A DNA stretch of 64,000 nt from CAVQGZ01 sp942491665 (GCA_942491665.1 CALOBR010000015.1:1-64000); one strand, 5' to 3'. Shown: positions 1-8,400, counted from the first letter of the stretch. Numbers and translations are program-made. Notes: generated by a model from the sequence alone, not told the origin.

Positions 1-534
1 GGAATCGCGTTCTCGGAGGGGTGGGAGAACCACACCCGCGGCGGTGCGTTCCTGTTCGTCGTCGTGCTCTTCGTGATCGTGCTGTGGGGCAAGGGCCTCA
101 AGGCTGCCGTGATCGTGTTCGTGTCGGGCCTGGTGCTCTTCGTGCTCGTGGGCGCCATCTGGCTCTCGGCTACGTCTCGCTACGACGTCGGGGGGTCGCT
201 GAAGCTTGCCGCCTCCGCCTCCGCCATCGTCGCGGTCGTTGTGTTCCTGGTGGGCTTGATCGCCCGAATGCTCGGTGGCGCCATTGGTGTCACCGCCCTG
301 GCCTCGGTCGCGGTGGTGGGCGGCCTTGTCGCAGGGCGCGCCGGTGGCGCCATCGGCGCGGTCCTGGTCAGCCTCGCGATGGCCGCGCTTGCCAAGCAAG
401 CGTTGCGTGACGATGCGCGAGACCGACCTGTTGAGCGTCTCGCGCACAGGCTCGTGCGTCGCTGGGGAACTCGCTTCGTAGGCGCCGACCTCAGGGGCGC
501 GAACCTGCGCGGGACCCACGCTGCTCCTGGCTGA
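1..534 (+). CDS. partial membrane protein with a short pentapeptide-repeat tail
   Basis: The reading frame is open to the left edge, so the 5' end is outside the window; about 177 residues are visible. Several hydrophobic, Gly/Ala/Val-rich segments (roughly residues 15-65 and 75-125) suggest four membrane passes. The last residues, GADLRGANLRG, are pentapeptide-repeat-like (A(D/N)LxG). The frame then stops at 532-534, but the +1 frame from about 516 to 577 continues the pattern (LLLADLTGAQLEGA) to its own stop. A one-base indel near 515 therefore seems to have cut the repeat domain, or it is a sequence error. Function unknown. Confidence 0.5.
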   Translation, partial: GIAFSEGWENHTRGGAFLFVVVLFVIVLWGKGLKAAVIVFVSGLVLFVLVGAIWLSATSRYDVGGSLKLAASASAIVAVVVFLVGLIARMLGGAIGVTALASVAVVGGLVAGRAGGAIGAVLVSLAMAALAKQALRDDARDRPVERLAHRLVRRWGTRFVGADLRGANLRGTHAAPG

Positions 535-598
535 TCTCACAGGTGCCCAGCTTGAGGGAGCGGTGACCAGGCCCTGAGGGCAGACAGGGCCGTGGGAC

Positions 599-642
599 CA
601 CCCGATTGGGGTGTGGCCGCCGTTGGCGCTGAGATCCAGGGT
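599..642 (+). promoter_or_regulatory. regulon promoter site 1 (palindrome plus -10)
   Basis: The 15-bp palindrome CACCCGATTGGGGTG lies at 599-613. After 23 nt comes the -10-like hexamer CAGGGT (637-642), predicting transcription from about 649. The DUF1254 gene starts at 686 with a good ribosome binding site (AGGAGG). Confidence 0.7.
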
Positions 643-685
643 GGTGACGTAGCGCAGGCACGCGCCCGATGCCAGGAGGCGAACG

Positions 686-2143
686 ATGACTCAGCCAGAC
701 GAGACCCGGAACTTGTTTGAGAACGCAGGCCCGAAGGAGACCGCCTCGGACTTCACGCCGGCTGCCGGTGAGATGCACGCCAGCATCGGCACACTGCACT
801 TCTTCGGCGGAGCGGCACCGACGAAGGAGTCTGCGCACAAGATCTACGACGAGCTGGACCTGCAGAGGGCCACGCAGGCATACATCGACTTCTACCCAGC
901 ACTGTCGCTGTATGCGATCGTGCGCTCGCAGGTCCGTGACTTCGGCATGTCATCGTCGTCCGACATCGTGGTGATGTCCACGTCGTTGACACCCACCGAG
1001 AACTACCTCACCGGTAACAACAGCACCGTGTACGCCGTCGGCTCGCTCGACCTGAAGCTCGACGGTCCCACGGTGGTCGAGATCCCCGAAGGCATGATGG
1101 GCAACGCCAACGACGCCGCCTTCCGGTACCTCACAGACTTCGGCCCGACCGGGCCCGACAACGGCAAGGGCGGCAGATATCTGTTCGTACCTCCCGGCTA
1201 CGAGGCAGACCTGCCCGACGGCTACTTCGTCGTGAGCTCACCGAGCTACCGCATCTGGGTGATGATGCGTGGATTCGATGTCGGAACAGGTGACGCCGCC
1301 GTCCAGTGGTTCCGGGACAGGCTGGAGATCTACGCGCTTGAGTCAGGCCCTCGAGACCACCAGGCCATCGACGGCACCGGGGCAGGGGCGAACACGCTGG
1401 CACCCGAGGACGGCCGCGCCTACGACATGCTGAACGAAATCATCCAGTACGAACCCACTGCCCTGTTCGACAGCGAGCTTCTGGGGCGCATCGCAACCCT
1501 GGGGATCCAGAAGGGGAAGGCCTTCGCCCCCGATGAGCGCATGACGAGCATCTTCGACCAGGCCGCCAAACTGGGCGTGGCCATGTGCCGAGCCATCCTG
1601 TACGCGAATCGGGATCCGGAGATCCTCTACTGGCCGAATCGGCACTGGGAGAAGATGTTCATCCGCAACACTGAGTTCGTCGTCGACGACATCGCCGACA
1701 CAGACGCGCAGACGCTATGGCTCTACCAGGCCATCTGCGTCTCGCCCAGCCTGCTGTCCACCACGCCAGGTGTGGGAACGGCGTACCTGACTGGCATCAG
1801 GGACAAGGACGGCAGCTACCTCGACGGAGGCAAGGACTACCGGCTACGCGTCCCGGCGAACCCGCCTGCGCAACGCTTCTGGGCCGTGACGGCCTATGAC
1901 CCCACCAGCCGCAGCCTGCTGGGGTCCGGCGGCCCGATCACCGTCAGCAGCCTGGGTGCTCCCGACGTCAACGACGATGGCACCGTCGACGTCTACTTCG
2001 GCAGCACGGCTCCGGCAGGCAAGGAGAAGAACTGGATCAGGACGGACCCGTCCAAGGGCTTCTTCGTCGTCTTCCGGTTCTACGGCCCGCTTCAGGGCTA
2101 CATAGACAAGACGTGGGTCCTCAACGACATCGAACCAGAATGA
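686..2143 (+). CDS. DUF1254/DUF1214 domain protein, paralog 1
   Basis: 485 residues, with the DUF1254 region in the N-terminal half (about 60-200) and the DUF1214 region in the C-terminal part (about 370-475). Family landmarks are visible: DGPTVVEIP, GKGGRYLFVPPGYEADLPDGY, and near the end a YGPL...IDKTW segment. There is no signal peptide, so it is predicted cytoplasmic, whereas many family members are exported. The reaction is unknown. AGGAGG six bases before the ATG fixes the start. Regulon site 1 lies upstream. It is one of five full paralogs in the window and is closest in style to the copy at 8506. Confidence 0.85.
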   Translation: MTQPDETRNLFENAGPKETASDFTPAAGEMHASIGTLHFFGGAAPTKESAHKIYDELDLQRATQAYIDFYPALSLYAIVRSQVRDFGMSSSSDIVVMSTSLTPTENYLTGNNSTVYAVGSLDLKLDGPTVVEIPEGMMGNANDAAFRYLTDFGPTGPDNGKGGRYLFVPPGYEADLPDGYFVVSSPSYRIWVMMRGFDVGTGDAAVQWFRDRLEIYALESGPRDHQAIDGTGAGANTLAPEDGRAYDMLNEIIQYEPTALFDSELLGRIATLGIQKGKAFAPDERMTSIFDQAAKLGVAMCRAILYANRDPEILYWPNRHWEKMFIRNTEFVVDDIADTDAQTLWLYQAICVSPSLLSTTPGVGTAYLTGIRDKDGSYLDGGKDYRLRVPANPPAQRFWAVTAYDPTSRSLLGSGGPITVSSLGAPDVNDDGTVDVYFGSTAPAGKEKNWIRTDPSKGFFVVFRFYGPLQGYIDKTWVLNDIEPE

Positions 2144-2276
2144 GCACAGCGGAACGGTTGAGGCTTGGCTCGCGTTGAGCGTCGCCTCGATCGGGCAGTC
2201 GCGACGCCACCGCCTCCGTTGCGGTGATCGCCCAGGTCGAGGAACACGATGGCGTCCAGGTAGTCGTTGACGGCTG

Positions 2277-4031
2277 TCACGGTCTTCCTGGCGTCTCCTC
2301 CCGGTGATCGGGCTGTTCACGGTCGTCGGGTTGCTCGGCGACCACGGCATCAACAGCCTCCGCCACCCGGGCGTAGGAGCAGTGGGACAGATCGACACCA
2401 CAGCGTCGAAGCATCTCGAGCGGCTCAGTCTTCAATCGCGCAACGGCGAAGGCCAGCTGACGCTCGTCGAGGGTGCGGAGCACCTCGGAGACTTCCGCAG
2501 CTGCGGTCGTGTCGACATGGGTGACGGCCTCGGCGTCCAGGACAACCGCACGGATGACACCGGTGTGCACGGCGAGAAGCACGGTGTCGCGCAGCACGCT
2601 GACGTTCGCGAAGAACAGCTCAGCGTCGAACCGCAGAACGAGCACTCCCGGGACAGGTTCGACACCTTCGTTCTCCACGCTTCGGAAGCTTCCTGTGGCG
2701 GTGTCTCTGCCCAGGATCGTTGTGCGGGGGCGGACCGCCCGCTTCATCAGCAGCACGATCGAGATGAACACGCCGATGATCAGGCCATCCAGGATGTCGA
2801 ACACAAGAACGCCGGCCAAGGTAGCGACAGCGATCGTGAACTCGTTGCCCGCGCGCGCTCGCAGCTGGCTCAAAGGCTTGAGCTTGATCAGCCCGAGGAC
2901 GGCATGGATGACGATGACACCGAGGACGGGTTCGGGCAAGTCACGGAAGAGCGGTGTCAGGAAGAGCATGGTCAAGACCAGGAGTGCGCCCACCATGAGG
3001 CTGGACACCTGCGTCTTCTGGCCCGCAGAGCTCGCGGCCGCCGTTCGGGAGCTTGATCCCCCCGACGCGAATCCACCGAAGAGCCCCCCGGCGACGTTCG
3101 CCAGCCCCAGAGCGCCGAGCTCGCGGTTGGCGTCAACCCGGTGGTCGCGACCACCGAACGACTTCGCAAGCGCCATCGACTCTCCGTACACGACGATCGC
3201 GATACCCAACGCACCGGGAACCAGGCTGACCACGGCGTCCCAACCGACCCCCGGAATACCGAGTGACGGCAGGCCAGCGGGGATGTCACCGACAATCTCG
3301 ATGCCGCGGGACTCCAGGTCGAAGGCCCTGACCGCAAGGATCGAGACGATGACCACGACCAGCGCCGCGGGGATCTTCGGGACGAGCCGGTGCAGGACGG
3401 TGAGCAACACGAACGCAACCACACCGAGGACCAGCGATGGAACACTGGTGTCTGGGAGCTGTCTCACCAGCGCGATCGCCTGGCCGAAGAAGCCCTCGCC
3501 TTCCGCCTCGACACCGAGCACCTTGTCGATCTGGCCAATCGCGATGATCAGACCCGTTCCCAGCAAGAACCCCTTGAGCACGGGCTCGGAGAGGAACTCC
3601 GACAGGATGCCCAGCTTCGCGACACCTGCGATGAGCAGGACCACCCCGACGATCATGGACAGGAGAACGGAGTAGGCGACGAACTCCTCTGTGCCGGGCG
3701 CGGCGAAAGGAGCGACCGTGGCAGCCGACAAGGCAGCCACGGTCGCGGTCGGGCCCACTGTCATGCGAGACGAAGTGCCGAACAGGGCGTAGACCAGCAA
3801 CGGCACGGTCGCCACGTACAGGCCTGTCTGCGGCGGCAGGCCGGCGATCCCGGCGTAGGCCATGCTCTCCGGCACGAGGACGGCCCAGACGGTCAAGGCA
3901 GCGGCGATGTCACCCTGGAGCCAGCCTCGCCGATACGCCGAGAGGCTGCCGGCGACCGGCATGACCCTGTCCAGTCCTACCTCTCGCGGGACTGTCGACA
4001 TCAGGACCACGGCCTGATCATGTGTCGCCAT
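2277..4031 (-). CDS. SulP-family anion transporter with STAS domain, copy 1
   Basis: 584 residues. A sulfate-permease core of about 10-12 hydrophobic segments spans residues 30-440. A C-terminal STAS domain follows (about 470-560), shown by the alternating strand/helix stretch around VLVLRFDAELFFANV and AVTHVDTTAAAEV. The family carries sulfate, bicarbonate or other anions by symport or exchange; the substrate cannot be told here. The ATG overlaps the end of the upstream channel gene by 14 nt, so the pair is probably translationally coupled. It is one of three SulP paralogs in the window, all inside palindrome-controlled units. Confidence 0.9.
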   Translation of the reverse strand: MATHDQAVVLMSTVPREVGLDRVMPVAGSLSAYRRGWLQGDIAAALTVWAVLVPESMAYAGIAGLPPQTGLYVATVPLLVYALFGTSSRMTVGPTATVAALSAATVAPFAAPGTEEFVAYSVLLSMIVGVVLLIAGVAKLGILSEFLSEPVLKGFLLGTGLIIAIGQIDKVLGVEAEGEGFFGQAIALVRQLPDTSVPSLVLGVVAFVLLTVLHRLVPKIPAALVVVIVSILAVRAFDLESRGIEIVGDIPAGLPSLGIPGVGWDAVVSLVPGALGIAIVVYGESMALAKSFGGRDHRVDANRELGALGLANVAGGLFGGFASGGSSSRTAAASSAGQKTQVSSLMVGALLVLTMLFLTPLFRDLPEPVLGVIVIHAVLGLIKLKPLSQLRARAGNEFTIAVATLAGVLVFDILDGLIIGVFISIVLLMKRAVRPRTTILGRDTATGSFRSVENEGVEPVPGVLVLRFDAELFFANVSVLRDTVLLAVHTGVIRAVVLDAEAVTHVDTTAAAEVSEVLRTLDERQLAFAVARLKTEPLEMLRRCGVDLSHCSYARVAEAVDAVVAEQPDDREQPDHREETPGRP

Positions 4032-4362
4032 CCGAGGCTGCCTTGTGCTTGGCAGCTCGAAGCGCGAACCGCTTGCCGAGCTGGTTGAGATACGTAGTGA
4101 TCAGCGCGATTCCGCTGATGACGTAGAAGACAGTGAAGAGCTTCGACCCGGTGGTACTCGGCGTGAAGTCGCCGAACCCCACTGTGGTCAGGGCGATGGT
4201 GCTGAAGTAGAACGAGTCCACCCATTCCCAGCCTTCGGTGAGCCGGTAGACGACCGTACCCAACGCGAACAGCAGCAGAGCCAACCCGGCGATCACCTGG
4301 TTCGCATGCTTGTCCCACGTGCTCTGTGCCGCGGCACCGTCCTTCACATCGCCAGAAGCCAC
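4018..4362 (-). CDS. two-TM potassium-channel-like protein
   Basis: About 114 residues with two membrane segments flanking a pore loop bearing TVGFGD (about residues 60-65), the K+ selectivity-filter signature. This is the minimal Ion_trans_2/KcsA-type architecture with no obvious ligand domain. Start choice: GTG at 4368 is in frame, but the predicted promoter (-10 CACCGT at 4369-4374) puts +1 at 4362, which is itself the G of an in-frame GTG. A leaderless mRNA starting there is therefore favoured. It lies between an AI-2E permease and a SulP transporter on the same strand and overlaps the latter. Confidence 0.85.
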   Translation of the reverse strand: MASGDVKDGAAAQSTWDKHANQVIAGLALLLFALGTVVYRLTEGWEWVDSFYFSTIALTTVGFGDFTPSTTGSKLFTVFYVISGIALITTYLNQLGKRFALRAAKHKAASDGDT

Positions 4363-4368
4363 CTCCAC

Positions 4369-4412
4369 ACGGTGGCTGGCCGCGAACCCCCCGGCCTCAC
4401 CCGATTCGGGTA
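4369..4412 (-). promoter_or_regulatory. regulon promoter site 2 (channel gene)
   Basis: The palindrome (plus strand CACCCGATTCGGGTA, 4398-4412) is followed on the minus strand, after 23 nt, by CACCGT (4369-4374). Predicted +1 is 4362, the first base of a GTG codon, implying a leaderless channel mRNA. A near-identical copy of this block lies inverted at 27136-27188. Confidence 0.75.
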
Positions 4413-4421
4413 GTCCGTGCC

Positions 4422-4436
4422 CACCTCGTTCGGGTG
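4422..4436 (-). promoter_or_regulatory. second palindrome upstream of the channel gene (site 3)
   Basis: CACCTCGTTCGGGTG, one mismatch from the palindrome consensus, lies 24 bp from site 2 centre to centre. No -10-like hexamer sits at the usual distance, so it is probably an accessory site on the same DNA face rather than a promoter of its own. Confidence 0.5.
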
Positions 4437-4464
4437 ATGCCGCCTCCGCGTTGGCTGGCGCGGC

Positions 4465-5736
4465 CTACGCCCCGCTCGCCGCGGGCTCGGGCACCTCAGA
4501 CGCGCCCGCTGGGGGGCCGTCCGCGACCGACGCTTCGCCAGGCATGACTGTCGCTCCGGCCTGGTAGGCACGAACGCGGTTCCGGATCCGGATCATCATG
4601 CTCAGTACCGGGGCGGAGAGGGTGGCCCCGAGAACGCCGGCGAACGCTGCACCAACGATCGTCGAGCCGAAGCTGACGACCGGGTTCAGGTCCAGCTCCT
4701 CGGCGGTCATCTTGTTCTGCAGCACCGGCTGGAGCACGTTCTGAACCAGCAGGATGACGGCGAGCACGATCGCGGCCTGCGTCACCCCACCCGAACCGAG
4801 GGCGATGAGCACGGCGAACGCCCCGGAGACCAGGGCACCGATGTAGGGGACGTAGGAGGTGACGAAGGTGACGAGCCCGATGGTGAAGGCCAGTGGCAAT
4901 CCCATCACGGCGGCAGTCACTCCGATGGCCACGGCCGAGAACAGGCTCGTCACAGTGAGCGCCGAGAAGTAGCGGCGGATCGACCATGTGGCGTCCTGCA
5001 CCATTCCGGCACCCAGGTCAGCGGGCACACCCAGGTGCGATCCCACCCACGTGGTGAAGCCTCGCCAGTCCGCGAGCAAGTAGAACAGGATGAAGATGCC
5101 AATAGCCGTTCCGGCGACGAAACCCGTCACGCTCGAGAACGCGCTGCTCAAGAACGTGGAGATGCCTGTCGCGGCCCCCGCGGCAGCGTCCCCCACGCCG
5201 TCCGTCAGCGACCCGCCAGAGCCGATGTCGACACCGATCCCCGCCACCCACTCACGCAGCTTCTCCAGCCCGGCCGTCAGCTCCTCTCTGATCTGTGGGC
5301 CCTGGTCGACCACACCTGCCACGGCGATGGCGACCGAGCCAATCCCCACGACGACCAGACCAAGAAGAACAAGCGCCGCCGCACCCTTGCGAGGCATGCG
5401 AAGGGCGAGCCAGTCCACCAGCGGAACGAACAGCGTCCCGACCACGATCGCCACGACCAGGGGCACCACCAGACCGGACAAGCCGGCGAGCAACAAGTAG
5501 ATGCCGGCCGCGACGATGGCCACGCCGACGATCGCCCAGGCTCGGCCCCCAGCCTCAACAGTGTCGACGACTGCTCCGCTTGGCCTTGCGCAGGCGCCGG
5601 GCCCATGGGTCCTCCTTCTCGTCTCTGGTCCTATGACCAGGCGACCCGGACGGTATGGACCAACGCTCCCACCCGCCACACCCGATGTGGGTGATCGGGG
5701 CTTCTCCACAGCTGCGCCCAGGTCGACAACGCGCAT
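4465..5736 (-). CDS. AI-2E family transporter (PerM-like permease)
   Basis: From about residue 70 of this call the protein is a clear AI-2E/PerM-family permease: a hydrophobic N-terminal block, a polar loop, then a second set of membrane helices ending near LGATLSAPVLSMMIRI. The family exports small molecules or acts as an antiporter; the substrate here is unknown. The start is problematic. The regulon promoter (site 4) predicts +1 at 5643, and the only ATG after it with a ribosome binding site (AAGGAGGA, ATG near 5606) is in another frame. No ATG, GTG or TTG in the main frame lies between +1 and the first membrane segment. Either a one-base indel has shifted the first 25 or so codons, or an upstream start (ATG 5736 or GTG 5679) is used. 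Confidence 0.75.
   Translation of the reverse strand: MRVVDLGAAVEKPRSPTSGVAGGSVGPYRPGRLVIGPETRRRTHGPGACARPSGAVVDTVEAGGRAWAIVGVAIVAAGIYLLLAGLSGLVVPLVVAIVVGTLFVPLVDWLALRMPRKGAAALVLLGLVVVGIGSVAIAVAGVVDQGPQIREELTAGLEKLREWVAGIGVDIGSGGSLTDGVGDAAAGAATGISTFLSSAFSSVTGFVAGTAIGIFILFYLLADWRGFTTWVGSHLGVPADLGAGMVQDATWSIRRYFSALTVTSLFSAVAIGVTAAVMGLPLAFTIGLVTFVTSYVPYIGALVSGAFAVLIALGSGGVTQAAIVLAVILLVQNVLQPVLQNKMTAEELDLNPVVSFGSTIVGAAFAGVLGATLSAPVLSMMIRIRNRVRAYQAGATVMPGEASVADGPPAGASEVPEPAASGA
5650..5693 (-). promoter_or_regulatory. regulon promoter site 4 (AI-2E gene)
   Basis: Palindrome at 5679-5693 (plus strand CACCCGATGTGGGTG). After 23 nt on the minus strand comes TACCGT (5650-5655); predicted +1 is about 5643, directed at the AI-2E permease. 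Confidence 0.7.
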
Positions 5737-5776
5737 GGCCTCACCGTCGATTCGGCGTGGGTGAGGCGAGCCAAAC

Positions 5777-5820
5777 CACCCGATTCGGGTGGCGTCACGG
5801 GTCGGCTGCCGCCATAGCGT
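5777..5820 (+). promoter_or_regulatory. regulon promoter site 5 (DUF1254 paralog 2)
   Basis: A perfect palindrome, CACCCGATTCGGGTG (5777-5791), then TAGCGT at 5815-5820 after exactly 23 nt. Predicted +1 is about 5827, giving a 50-nt leader to the ATG at 5877. It is the best match to consensus in the window. Together with site 4 it makes a divergent control region. Confidence 0.8.
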
Positions 5821-5876
5821 CCGGCGAAGGTCGGTGATCAAGCACGGGCCAGATCGCGTGTCGAGAGGAGACACCC

Positions 5877-7331
5877 ATGTCCGACAACTCCCCCACCTTC
5901 ACGATGACGACACCGATCCCGGCATCGATCACCACCCCAGACTCGGTGGACAGCTCGATCGGGACGTTGGAGTTCTTCGATGGGGTCCCCACCTCGACAA
6001 CCGTCGAGACCGTGTACGACTACCTCGATCGCTCACGTGCGGTGGAGTCGTTCCTCAACTGCATCCCAGCCATGTCGATGTACTCGATCAGGCAGGGCCA
6101 GCGCGAGTTCGGTGCCACGAGCTCCAGCGACATCATCATCTACGACACGCTGCTGGACTCGAAGTCGCTGTGGCTGACTGCCAATACCTCGACGATGTAC
6201 GCCATGGGGTGGCTGGACCTCAAGACCGACGGCCCAACTGTGATCGACCTGCCCCCGCGGATGCTTGGCATCCTCGACGACATGGCCTTCCTGTACCTGA
6301 CTGACCTCGGCATGGCCGGCCCCGACAAGGGCCAGGGCGGGAAGTTCCTGGTCCTACCGCCGGACCACGACGGTGATGTGCCGGACGGCTACTTCGTGGT
6401 GCGCTCCAAGACCTATGGCGTGTGGCTGTTCATGCGCGGCTACCTGGACAAGGGCGTCGAGGCAGCGTCGAACAACATCCGGGACAACCTGCGGGTGTAC
6501 CCGCTCGCCAGCAAGAACAATCCGCCCCCGACCACCTTCCACAACGGCTCCGGACGGGAGATCCAGACCGTCCTTCCCAACGACTACAGGTTCTACGAGA
6601 ACCTGAACGCCGTCGTCCAGGAGGAGCCCGAGGATTTCCTGGGCCCGGAGATCAAGGGCCAACTGGCGGCCATCGGCATCGTGAAGGGGCAGCCCTTCAC
6701 CCCTGACGCCAGGATGGAAGAGATCCTCAATGATGCCGCCGCCATCGGGAACACGGCTGCGCGTGCCATCAGCTTCGCCCCCCGCGATCCTGGGCTGTAC
6801 ACATACGGCCCAGGCAGCGGTTGGTGCAAGCCGATCATCGACGGCGACACGACCTACACACGGCACGGTGCTCGAAGCCTCGAGGGCCGGGTCTTCTACC
6901 ACTTCGGCTACATCTGCGTGTCGCCGGCCATGGCCACCACGGTCCCGGGCAAGGGCTCGGACTACTCCATGGGCATGGTCGACTCGAACGCGCGGCCACT
7001 CGATGGCTCCAAGACGTACCGCCTGAACCTTCCGCCCAATATTCCCGTCAAGGACTTCTGGGCACTGACCATGTACGACACGCAGACCCGCTGCCAGCTC
7101 CAGACTGATCAGCAGTTCCCGACGCTTGACAGCTACCGCGAGGGCATGAAGGTGAATGCCGACGGTTCGACCGACATCTACTTCAGCCCCAGCGCGCCCG
7201 CTGGCGAGGAGGGCAACTGGCTGCAGACGGTGCCGGGCAAGTGCTGGTTCGTCGCCCTGCGGATGTATGGACCGCTGGAGCCCTGGATCGACAAGACCTG
7301 GCGTCCCGGCGAGATCGAGCCCGTCGGCTAG
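5877..7331 (+). CDS. DUF1254/DUF1214 domain protein, paralog 2
   Basis: 484 residues, no signal peptide. DUF1254 occupies about residues 45-195 and DUF1214 about 360-480. Shared motifs include SSIGTLEFFDGVP, DGPTVIDLPPRMLG, VLPPDHDGDVPDGYF and a YGPLEPWIDKTWRP end. It is most like the copies at 13165 and 18088, which have the same N-terminal MTTPIP block, so those three form one subgroup. GAGGAGA lies 7 nt before the ATG. A strong regulon promoter (site 5) is upstream. The biochemical activity of the family is not established. Confidence 0.88.
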   Translation: MSDNSPTFTMTTPIPASITTPDSVDSSIGTLEFFDGVPTSTTVETVYDYLDRSRAVESFLNCIPAMSMYSIRQGQREFGATSSSDIIIYDTLLDSKSLWLTANTSTMYAMGWLDLKTDGPTVIDLPPRMLGILDDMAFLYLTDLGMAGPDKGQGGKFLVLPPDHDGDVPDGYFVVRSKTYGVWLFMRGYLDKGVEAASNNIRDNLRVYPLASKNNPPPTTFHNGSGREIQTVLPNDYRFYENLNAVVQEEPEDFLGPEIKGQLAAIGIVKGQPFTPDARMEEILNDAAAIGNTAARAISFAPRDPGLYTYGPGSGWCKPIIDGDTTYTRHGARSLEGRVFYHFGYICVSPAMATTVPGKGSDYSMGMVDSNARPLDGSKTYRLNLPPNIPVKDFWALTMYDTQTRCQLQTDQQFPTLDSYREGMKVNADGSTDIYFSPSAPAGEEGNWLQTVPGKCWFVALRMYGPLEPWIDKTWRPGEIEPVG

Positions 7332-7342
7332 CCGACCAGAAC

Positions 7343-7380
7343 CACCCGGTTCGGGTGGTGACCGCCACCCGAACCGGGTC
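7343..7380 (+). promoter_or_regulatory. paired palindromes forming a large hairpin (sites 6 and 7)
   Basis: CACCCGGTTCGGGTG (7343-7357) and CACCCGAACCGGGTC (7366-7380) lie 23 bp apart. They are also inverted copies of each other, giving a 15-bp perfect stem (7344-7358 with 7365-7379). The hairpin begins 12 nt after the stop of the gene at 5877 and ends 50 nt before the next start. Neither half has the -10 hexamer at the standard 23 nt; GACACT lies 24 nt after site 6. It may act as a terminator, an operator, or both. Confidence 0.5.
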
Positions 7381-7430
7381 CGACACTGATGGGGCCACCC
7401 TGGCTCCCCTACCAGAAGGAAGACGGAACG

Positions 7431-7955
7431 ATGACTGAACAGAACCTGGCCCTGTACGTGGCCTCCTACGCCGACGCCACCAGCGCCGAAGCCGACTTCG
7501 ACAGCCTCAAGGCCGCAGAGGGCGACGACCTCGCTGTCGTCGCCGCCGTCGTGATGAGCCGCGGCGCCGATGGAAAGGTCGACGTGCTCGAGCAAGGCGA
7601 CGGGACCACCGTCACTGGCGCCGTCCTCGGCGGCGGGGCCGGACTGGTGGTCGGGCTCTTCGCACCTCCGCTCCTGGCCGCGACCGCGATCGGCGCCGGC
7701 ATCGGCGCGCTGCTGGGGCACCTCACCAAGAAGCACCACGAGAAGGAGCTCGGAGTCGATCTCGAGGAGTACCTGCCCCTGAACTCCTCCGCCGTCGTGG
7801 TGGTCGTCGACGACGTCTACCTCGACCGAGTTGAGGCTGCGCTGACGAAGGCATCCAAGCGGATCTCCGAAGCGATCGACTCCGACGACTACGACAAGCT
7901 CGAGAAGGCCCTGTCGAAGTCGGCCGACCAGGTGCAGGACGCCGTCGACTCCTGA
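7431..7955 (+). CDS. DUF1269-type glycine-zipper protein, copy 1
   Basis: 174 residues. An N-terminal domain of about 60 residues begins LALYVASYADATSAEADF, followed by a Gly/Ala-rich hydrophobic zipper (about 62-100, with GLFAPPLLAATAIGAGIGALLG). A C-terminal half has alternating strands and charged helices ending in DAVDS. This is the DUF1269-like layout: one or two membrane-inserting Gly-zipper helices between soluble parts. Role unknown, though the family often lies in stress operons. GAAGGAAG precedes the ATG at 7431; an in-frame upstream ATG at 7389 lacks such a site. It is the first gene of a likely four-gene unit with 8005, 8506 and 9971. It is very similar to the copy at 42849. Confidence 0.8.
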   Translation: MTEQNLALYVASYADATSAEADFDSLKAAEGDDLAVVAAVVMSRGADGKVDVLEQGDGTTVTGAVLGGGAGLVVGLFAPPLLAATAIGAGIGALLGHLTKKHHEKELGVDLEEYLPLNSSAVVVVVDDVYLDRVEAALTKASKRISEAIDSDDYDKLEKALSKSADQVQDAVDS

Positions 7956-8004
7956 TCGGGCACCGCGTTCTTCGTGGGCGCCTGACGAGAAAGGGAGAGG
8001 TCAG

Positions 8005-8400
8005 ATGAACGAGCAACCGAGTGGTTGGGCCATCGGGTGGACGGCTTTCGCCGGAATCATGATGGTGATAGGCGGCATCTGGTGGGCGATCATCGGAATC
8101 GTCGCACTGGCGAACGACACGTTCTACGTCGTGGGTGAGGAGTACATCTTCCAGTTCGACGTCACGACCTGGGGCTGGATTCACCTGCTCCTGGGCATCG
8201 TGGCCGCCTTGGCCGGTGTCTTCCTCTTCGGCGGCGCGGTGTGGGCACGCACCGTGGGCGTGATCGTCGCAGTGCTGTGGGCGCTGATCGCCTTCGCCTG
8301 GCTGCCGTGGTACCCGGTGTGGGCGATCCTTCTCATCGCCGTATCGGTCTTCGTGATCTGGGCACTCACCGTGCACGGACGCGACATCGTCGAGGCCTAG
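8005..8400 (+). CDS. DUF7144-like four-TM membrane protein, copy 1
   Basis: 131 residues with four hydrophobic helices. Conserved features shared with the copy at 28180 are a polar loop with FDVTTWGW between helices 1 and 2, FGGAVWARTVGV, and a C-terminal HGRDI. Function unknown; small size and repeated occurrence suggest a membrane stress or accessory protein. AGGGAGAGG lies just before the ATG. It is 49 nt behind the DUF1269 gene and probably cotranscribed with it. Confidence 0.82.
   Translation: MNEQPSGWAIGWTAFAGIMMVIGGIWWAIIGIVALANDTFYVVGEEYIFQFDVTTWGWIHLLLGIVAALAGVFLFGGAVWARTVGVIVAVLWALIAFAWLPWYPVWAILLIAVSVFVIWALTVHGRDIVEA

Noticed and set aside
2473..3675. A 400-codon plus-strand frame
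   Set aside because: Opposite the SulP gene, with Ser/Thr/Pro-rich composition typical of antisense frames in high-GC DNA.
6354..7739. A 461-codon minus-strand frame
   Set aside because: Spans the complements of two real genes and the sites 6/7 hairpin; shadow frame.
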